From Onchidella celtica (lineage: Eukaryota; Mollusca; Gastropoda; Systellommatophora; Onchidiidae): a stretch of DNA of 64,000 nt. Below, one piece after another: positions 60,001 to 64,000 of the stretch. The stretch is taken from the NCBI GenBank assembly GCA_963931925.1, contig OZ007579.1:36891066-36955065 (forward strand), given 5' to 3'. Under the pieces are notes generated by a model. That model was not told the origin of the DNA, did no database searches, and saw nothing but the letters and a program-made list of their open reading frames with translations. Both the position numbers and the translations under genes were made by a program. Every line of letters begins with the position of its first letter. Positions within the stretch are counted from its first letter, which is position 1.

Positions 60001-63000
60001 TTTTCTGCATTATGTGGTCTTTCATTGTTGAGAGAGGGCAAGAGGAACATAAGGCTGTTATTTTAGGAATGCCATTTGACAGACAGTGAAGATATAACAG
60101 ATTAACTTTTCACTGTATGTTTAGATAAAGGGTGATATAATGTCTTTTTCTTATTTCGTTGCAGTCTTGTGATTCAGCAAGTTCCACCCACAGCAAAGGC
60201 AATTTGCTGCAACTCATTCATCACGAGTCTCCTGCCTTATTGGATGTGATGGAAATTAAAAAGGAGATTGATTCAGAGTTTGACGAAGTAAGCATTCATA
60301 ATGAACAAAAGTGGAAGTTCGAGATGCAGAGGCAGGTTTTGCTGCATTCAGACAAAGCAGGGCTGTTCATACTGTTTGGGTTTTGGGGAGCCCATGATCA
60401 AGATATCACTATCAGATTCTCACAGTAACTTGAAGGATTTCGACTTGAAACCACCACACTGTAGATATGAATCATATTTTTTTTTCTTTCTTGTCGTTTC
60501 CTCTGGGCTTAAGCATTTTCTCTGTGGTTTTCACTATTTTCAAGTCTTGCTCTGTGTTCACTAACACACATTTTTATTATCTTATGTGTGTGAATACATG
60601 GGCCAATCCTTAGGAGTGTGGTTCAGACTGAGTGCGTTCGTGTAAGAATTCTTCATTTTGAGCCTTGCACCCTTTAAATTTACCAGAGGATAGCACAGAG
60701 TTTAACATGTCACAGAAAAAAAAAAAGAAGACTAAAAATTTGACTATTTTGTGTATTAGCAGTGCAAACTGCCTGGCAGTTGACAGCTTTCTAAAAAATT
60801 GAGAAAATAAATATTGTTGGTTATTAACTAATTAACTGGGAATTCCCCCTTGAGCCTGGTGCAGTTGTAATTGTTTTTTGTGTTATTGCCTTGGGTGTTT
60901 TCACTGTGATATACCTTTCTGGCCCATTATTCTAAGACTCCTAGTGAAGTGAACATTGTTTTATCTGCATAATCACTTCTTGTTTGTTTCTCACAGAAGA
61001 ACATTGGTTGATATGTTGTTTTCTGTTGTATTACAGCAATGATTTACAATATAAGATTTCACTGTAAACCCTCACCCTGCGAAGGGCGACATATGTCGGC
61101 ATCCACTTTCCATGCACTCACTCTGCACGGGTGGTCAAAGTCGGCAAGGTCAAGCTGACCACGCAGTGCGCAAGCCTGATTTTCACGCGTCGGGTCACTG
61201 ACCTCTTTGAGACGTAACTACTGTTTTATTTCTCACTGTATCTCTTCTAAATCAAAGGCATTGTGACAAGGACATGTTAACCAGTAAACCACTGGTCAGA
61301 ATCACAAAGGCTAAGCTTTCAGTTTCAAAAGCTCTCCCCAAGTTATCAAAAGATGTAACATCGACATGCGAGACTGTTGCTCAATAAATCTGCAATATTA
61401 TCTCTTTTTCTCACAAGCTGACCATCATCTAGAGTTGTCTGTACCTAAGAACCAATCAGAAACAAGCTCTAAAACGAACTTTGCCCCAAATGCCCACATT
61501 GGTTCATTAGTATGTGTCAGTCAGGATGAAACCATTTGTTTATGGCTTGGGGGGCGTGGCTAGTTATCATGCTTTGTTCTCATGAAAAGTACGGCTGTCA
61601 GTTTAGTTTCATAAGTCAGATCACTGGTTAGAGACTTACAGACAAAGGTTTCGCTGGTTAATCCATTGTCAAGTGTGACAAAGCATAGCAGCGAATGTTT
61701 TCATACCGATCAATAAAAACCGAGCCATGTGGACAGCGGTAGTGTGGTCATTGTACATCGGCAAGGGTCAGTGCGACCCAGGCACGATTCTCCGTAATGT
61801 CACTGACCGAACAGAAGGCTTTGAGTGTCGGTCGCAGGGTGAGCGTTAAATTACACAGAGCATAATCAACTGGTCAGTCCAAATCTCTGTCAAAGTATCT
61901 TTTTAAAATTTTTTTTGTTTTTTGTTTTGTTTTATTGAAAACTCCATAATCAGTTCTTCATCGAGTGAAAATTGCAGGGCTATCCTAATATCTCGACATC
62001 AGTGGGACCGTCGGAGTTGCATCGGGTAAAGAAAGGCGAAATAAAAGATTAGTGGTGGCGGAGGTCAAAATAAGCAAGGGAGATCCAATATCACCAATAT
62101 GGGAAAAGTGTCCAATACACAACACAGTTATGTCCCTTGTTTCTTCTAATTGGTGGCATGTCATCACCTGTTCCTCCAATTTCATCGTTGTGTGGATTGG
62201 TTGCATGGCAAACATTTGCTGATATTGGTGAGGCGCCGCAGCTGTACATCAAATGCGCAGTGTTTTACTTTTTCTTTTTAACCGTGACCTGTTTCTTCAG
62301 AAAAAAAAAGTGATGATGCCAATACACATACAGTGTGGCAGTTAAACAATAGATCAAGGCCAAGTGCTAGGAGCAATGGCATACGCATGTTTTATTTTTT
62401 TATTCTTTTTAAAAATGTCAGCACACACAGTGTTGTACTCTGTACTTCTATTGTCGTGTGCTTATATGCATCGCACTCCAAGCTGGCGTTATCGAAGCCA
62501 AAGGTCATCCTCTTTGTCCTTTGTCCACACACCCCCTCTCCCACTCCGTACCGCCGGGAATGTGAAAAGAAATAAAGAGGTCCGATGTGCGGGAAGTTAT
62601 GTGGGCTTATTTGGCAGCACAGTGGTAGACCTAGTGCATTTGTTGTGCTCTGGTCACGGAGAAATGTGTCCATATAAGAGGAAAGAATAGAATAACATGT
62701 CAAATTACAGGGAAATGTCAAGTAGCATTAAAGAAGAACAGGTTGGGACTTAAAAATTGTGTTGAGTTGCCCAGAATGTTAACAAAAGCGATGTCGAGAT
62801 AAGTGGATTGGACTGTATGTCAACTATCCCATCATGTTTAGAACACAAACTGTGATAATTTGTCCTCTCTCACTACAGGTTTCTGCCGGAAAGGTGCACT
62901 CAGTTGAACTGCATAATAATAATGTAAATGAATTGTGTCGTGCCTGTGGTGGACGTGTGAGGTCAAGTCTGGAGAAGAGTCGAAACAGATCAAAGCAAAG

Positions 63001-63973
63001 CTGCCATACAGTTAAGAAGGAACTTCTTTTATATTTTAACATCGGTATTGAAGGAGACATTGAAGGCTGCCATTCGTCATTTGTGTGCTTCAAATGTATG
63101 AAAAAAATGAATAATATGAAGAAGCGGAGTGGGTATCGGGCTATTCAAGCAGCGAGGGACTTGGCAGAAAAATCCAGAACATTATGGACACAGTACAATC
63201 CAAGTTTGTCATTAAGTGCATGTTCAGTTTGTGGGCTCCATGCCCAGCAAAGTTTGGGCTCCGTGAATAAATCCACCACCCTGCAGACATCTTCAGAAAA
63301 GACAGATACATGTACTTCACATATACCACTATCAGCAGACCATGTGCTCACCTCAGAAAGGACAGACACATGCACTTCACATATATCACCATCAGCAGAC
63401 CATGTGCTCACCTCAGAAAGGACAGACACATGCACTTCACATACATCACCATCAGCAGTCCATGTGCTCGCCTCAGAAAGGACAGATACATGTACTTCAC
63501 ATACATCACCATCAGCAGACCATGTGCTCACCTCAGAAAGGACAGATACATGCACTTCACATACATCACCATCAGCAGTCCATGTGCTCGCCTCAGAAAG
63601 GACAGATACATGTACTTCACATACATCACCATCAGCAGACCATGTGCTCACCTCAGAAAGGACAGGTACATGTACTTCACATACAGCACTATCAGCAGAC
63701 CATGTGCTCACCTCAGAAAGGACAGGTACATGTACTTCACATACATCACTATCAGCAGACCATATACTCACCTCAGAAAGGACAGATACATGCACTTCCA
63801 ATACAGCACTATCAGCAGACCGTGTGCTCACCTCAGAAACAACAGATATATGTACTTCACAAACAGCACTATCAGCAGACCATGTGCTCACCTCAGAAAC
63901 AACAGATACATGTACTTCACATTCAGCACTTTCAGCAGACCATGTGCTTACCTCAGAAAGGACAGGTACATGA
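43619..63973 (+). CDS. THAP-SAND-RAG1-N-like zinc protein, ten joined exons, 3' end uncertain
   Basis: The gene model joins 43619-43689, 44741-45012, 46809-47219, 47601-47741, 47858-47936, 52144-52347, 54936-55176, 59449-59556, 60165-60287 and 62879-63973. Every junction has GT/AG sites and preserves phase. That gives about 914 residues before a TGA at 63971-63973, which is created by a one-base deletion inside a repeat. Domains: THAP (1-88), 9-residue repeats (118-210), SAND (about 325-405), acidic linker (around 420-470), a three-CxxC zinc region (570-668), and 20-residue repeats (from about 691). It is probably nuclear and DNA-binding. I do not recognise the full architecture as a named protein. 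Additional or alternative exons are possible. Confidence 0.75.
45013..46808 (+). other. Intron 2 of the long gene
   Basis: Contains a poly-G run (45427-45442) and a GC-richer patch with CpG-rich motifs at 45950-46160. No supported exon or bounded repeat. Confidence 0.5.
46809..47219 (+). CDS. Exon 3: nine-residue tandem repeat region
   Basis: Begins after TTTTTAATAG and ends at GAAG|GTATTA. It encodes about ten degenerate copies of a unit like DTSAVPQIA (residues 118-210; period 27 bases, bases 46817-47095), with two copies expanded to 11 residues. The repeat is low in charge and probably an unstructured spacer. It closes with LDDSFEAVLPECSIFFYGEEASMTD and an acidic/lysine stretch. Confidence 0.75.
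46817..47095 (+). repeat. 27-bp coding repeat, about ten degenerate copies
   Basis: Units such as GACACCAGTGCTGTGCCACAAATAGCT-type sequence in frame; the reverse strand also stays open through it, which produces long antisense frames of no significance. Confidence 0.7.
47601..47936 (+). CDS. Exons 4-5: linker leading into the SAND domain
   Basis: Exon 4 (47601-47741) follows CCAAACTAG and uses the donor CATG|GTATAA. Exon 5 (47858-47936) follows TGCTCAG and ends CCAAA|GTATGT. The chosen exon 4 donor is decided by phase: the nearby AAG|GTCAGT donor would not join exon 5 in frame. Encoded segments include KKLSLVTASPENSNEHRDQPW and VPTGAVLKQWDHKQKHEKKNVP, polar and lysine-rich. Confidence 0.6.
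48450..49250. repeat. Region with five copies of a TCATGTACGGAAC motif
   Basis: Copies at 48518-48530, 48548-48560 (one change), 48838-48849 (one change), 49013-49025 (inverted) and 49179-49190. Three copies are preceded by a TGGTGTCA-like block. The region lies in intron 5 of the long gene and has no coding frame. Confidence 0.6.
49653..49700 (-). mobile_element. Possible Helitron 3' terminus
   Basis: On the minus strand, GCAAGATTTATCTTGC (perfect 7-bp stem) is followed by GCGGGTTGG, CTAG and then T. This has the form of a Helitron 3' end. The matching 5' TC end was not located. Confidence 0.3.
50367..51384. mobile_element. TTAA-flanked piggyBac-like element, about 1 kb
   Basis: TTAA at 50363-50366 and 51385-51388. 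Ends are CCCTCGTCCCGTG and, inverted, CCCTCATCCTGTG (11 of 13). The interior has no transposase frame. The end sequence differs from the CCCTCACCCTGCG family, so it is a second related family. It lies in intron 5. Confidence 0.65.
52144..55176 (+). CDS. Exons 6-7: SAND domain and acidic tail
   Basis: Exon 6 is 52144-52347 and exon 7 is 54936-55176. Joined, they read FLPITCGYLGGTLHTNKFYC, CIQYYGFLITPAEFLDLAG, HNKWKDFIV and then RQLMETGQVRF. This fits the SAND fold: the LPVTCG-like entry, the xTPxEFExxGG helix, the KDWK-type DNA-contact motif (here NKWKDF) and the closing LxxLMExG helix. Exon 7 continues into an acidic region with a run of E/D (ELEEEEDEVEKNGDEPLEE). SAND domains bind DNA in Sp100, AIRE and DEAF1-type chromatin regulators. 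The 2.6-kb intron between the exons holds a LINE fragment and a solo LTR. Confidence 0.8.
52782..53470 (+). pseudogene. 5'-truncated LINE copy with RNase H domain
   Basis: Frames read TEAILEAALNL, KILILTDARAVLQAL, then after a one-base frameshift WIPGHCNIIGNDKADTLV, a classic RNase H end. After a stop comes a zinc-knuckle-like CPCGNSPVNAEHVLQQCP. The element ends in an (AAG)n tail. A 12-bp target duplication AGTTCACAATTC flanks it (52770-52781 and 53471-53482). RNase H places it in the I-like group of LINEs. It is dead on arrival: truncated, frameshifted and with stops. It sits in intron 6 of the long gene. Confidence 0.8.
53496..54722 (-). mobile_element. Solo LTR, copy 1
   Basis: Starts TGTCACGAGC and ends GACTCGTGACA, with a perfect 5-bp target duplication AACAC (53491-53495 and 54723-54727). 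It is 1227 bp. Orientation is inferred from the TATA-like TTTATA on the opposite strand at about 54348, matching the TATAAA of copy 2. No internal retroelement genes remain. A 5-bp duplication fits Gypsy or Bel-Pao elements. Confidence 0.8.
55745..55829. repeat. Dispersed repeat X, left half of split copy
   Basis: Matches 24060-24142 (CTCGCAGATATTTACTTTGCTACAGA..., TAACACTAATAT). The copy resumes at 59009. Confidence 0.6.
56845..58438 (+). mobile_element. LTR retroelement remnant: full 5' LTR, short internal piece, partial 3' LTR
   Basis: Starts TGTCATGATTCGG, ends CTCGTGACA, and is flanked by a perfect 5-bp duplication GTGGT (56840-56844 and 58439-58443). The 5' LTR runs to about 58086. A leftover internal segment of about 200 bp follows, then the last 150 bp of the LTR are repeated (about 58288-58438). 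TATAAA at 57217-57222 fits the U3 promoter. Same family as the solo LTR at 53.5 kb, inverted relative to it. No coding region survives. Confidence 0.8.
58083..58185. repeat. Short tandem repeat, 20-22 bp unit, about five copies
   Basis: Units of the form GACATCTAGAGGACCCCACT just after the 5' LTR end, in the retained internal segment. Confidence 0.65.
59009..59180. repeat. Dispersed repeat X, right half of split copy
   Basis: CCTAAGCTGACTTCTCGAAA onward matches 24144-24315 closely. Confidence 0.6.
59449..60287 (+). CDS. Exons 8-9: acidic linker
   Basis: Exon 8 (59449-59556, 36 codons) and exon 9 (60165-60287, 41 codons) are both phase 0 with good acceptors (ATTTGCAG, CGTTGCAG) and donors (GAG|GTAGAC, GAA|GTAAGC). 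They encode serine/acid-rich segments (TETKEEIKPIIEE; MEIKKEIDSEFDE), two similar IKxE(I)-type patches that could be SUMO-attachment-like. No domain is recognised. Confidence 0.65.
59625..59960. repeat. Tandem repeat, about 115-bp unit, three to four copies
   Basis: Units containing TTACTGGTGTCATAATTCTTTTGTTTATTTTCTTGCTG-like sequence begin near 59629, 59740, 59848 and 59949. The middle copies are nearly identical. Intronic (intron 8). Confidence 0.75.
60288..62878 (+). other. Intron 9 of the long gene
   Basis: Holds the third piggyBac-like MITE copy. A possible acceptor at about 62300 (TTTCTTCAG) starts a frame whose phase does not fit the flanking exons, so I left it out. Confidence 0.5.
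61069..61845 (+). mobile_element. PiggyBac-like MITE, copy 3
   Basis: CCCTCACCCTGCGAAGGG start and CGCAGGGTGAGCG end, then TTAA at 61846-61849. The left target is decayed (GTAAA). About 777 bp, clearly the same family as the copy at 33567-34360. Confidence 0.75.
62879..63973 (+). CDS. Exon 10: RAG1 N-terminal-like zinc region and 20-residue repeats
   Basis: The acceptor CTCACTACAG joins phase 0. Residues 570-668 hold three CxxC pairs in the layout LCRAC (570/573), about 45 residues, IGIEGDIEGCHSSFVCFKC (620/623), about 40 residues, W ... ACSVC (665/668). The conserved region of RAG1 upstream of its RING finger has the same order: LCRxCG, then an I-D-x-x-x-D-x-x-x-x-H-P-x-x-F-C-x-x-C segment, then W ... 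CxxC. Similar domains are known in molluscan N-RAG-TP elements and other invertebrate proteins. There is no RAG1 core (DDE) here. A 60-bp repeat array follows. Confidence 0.7.
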   Translation, partial: VSAGKVHSVELHNNNVNELCRACGGRVRSSLEKSRNRSKQSCHTVKKELLLYFNIGIEGDIEGCHSSFVCFKCMKKMNNMKKRSGYRAIQAARDLAEKSRTLWTQYNPSLSLSACSVCGLHAQQSLGSVNKSTTLQTSSEKTDTCTSHIPLSADHVLTSERTDTCTSHISPSADHVLTSERTDTCTSHTSPSAVHVLASERTDTCTSHTSPSADHVLTSERTDTCTSHTSPSAVHVLASERTDTCTSHTSPSADHVLTSERTGTCTSHTALSADHVLTSERTGTCTSHTSLSADHILTSERTDTCTSNTALSADRVLTSETTDICTSQTALSADHVLTSETTDTCTSHSALSADHVLTSERTGT

Positions 63974-64000
63974 CTTCACATACAGCACTATCAGCAGACC
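63301..64000 (+). repeat. 60-bp coding minisatellite, eleven full units plus a partial one
   Basis: Units of 20 codons (TDTCTSHTSPSADHVLTSER-like) repeat in exact 60-base register from 63301 to the window end. Units at 63481 and 63601 are identical, and those at 63421 and 63541 differ by one base, so a 120-bp dimer was duplicated. The twelfth unit lacks one base at about 63971. Each unit has one cysteine and one or two histidines, but no recognised zinc-finger spacing. Confidence 0.9.

Noticed and set aside
62301..62400. Possible extra exon in the long gene (KKKSDDANTHTVWQLNN...)
   Set aside because: Reading this frame needs a different phase from both flanking exons and no good donor follows.
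63145..63891. 248-codon open frame antisense to the last exon
   Set aside because: It exists only because the 60-bp repeat is open on both strands; the sense frame has the splice site and zinc motifs.
63301..64000. CRISPR-like direct repeats
   Set aside because: Contiguous units without unique spacers, in frame within a eukaryotic exon.

Overview
This is a eukaryotic window: genes are split by spliceosomal introns, it is AT-rich, it has long poly-C/poly-G runs and many short microsatellites, and most of it is transposon-derived. The repeat mix (LINEs with APE endonuclease, tRNA-headed SINEs, non-autonomous Helitrons, TTAA-flanked piggyBac-like MITEs) and the gene families suggest a marine invertebrate, probably a mollusc. 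That assignment is inference; nothing here proves a species.

Layout. 1-927: 3' end of a LINE reverse transcriptase cut by the window edge. 930-2930: degenerate tandem repeats, a MITE-like inverted repeat and hairpins. 3113-3360: last coding exon of a TMEM60-like membrane protein (+), followed by about 3 kb of UTR-like or intergenic DNA. 6436-7504: two non-autonomous Helitrons nearly back to back. 8-18 kb: gene-poor, with a GGAT microsatellite, a SINE, a hAT-like MITE and small TTAA-flanked MITEs. 18.1-21.4 kb: a LINE with an intact endonuclease/reverse transcriptase ORF. 22.5 kb: a possible promoter and first exon. 25.5-34.9 kb: a five-exon RAB20-like small GTPase on the minus strand, reconstructed with every splice phase agreeing. 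Its large introns hold MITEs and, at 31.5 kb, a nested inverted repeat. 35.1-36.3 kb: a perfect 606-bp tandem duplication. 36.9 kb: a broken Harbinger-type transposase exon. 39.7-40.6 kb: the first two exons of a THAP-domain gene.

43.6 to at least 64 kb: the most interesting locus, a long plus-strand gene. I can join ten coding exons in phase. They encode a THAP zinc finger, a 9-residue repeat region, a SAND domain, an acidic linker, a three-CxxC zinc region resembling the N-terminal part of vertebrate RAG1, and a 20-residue tandem repeat. I do not recognise this architecture. Its introns are packed with insertions. One shows four nested layers: an old repeat split by a pogo/Tigger-like element, split by a piggyBac-like MITE, split by an LTR retroelement remnant; the three inserted layers have recognisable target-site duplications. 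A truncated RNase-H-bearing LINE copy and a solo LTR of the same family in opposite orientation lie in the neighbouring intron.

The host genes show no operon-like relation. The two neighbouring THAP genes have identically placed first introns and are probably paralogues. THAP, SAND and RAG1-like modules all have DNA-binding or transposon connections, so a chromatin or transposon-related regulatory role for the long gene is plausible but unproven.
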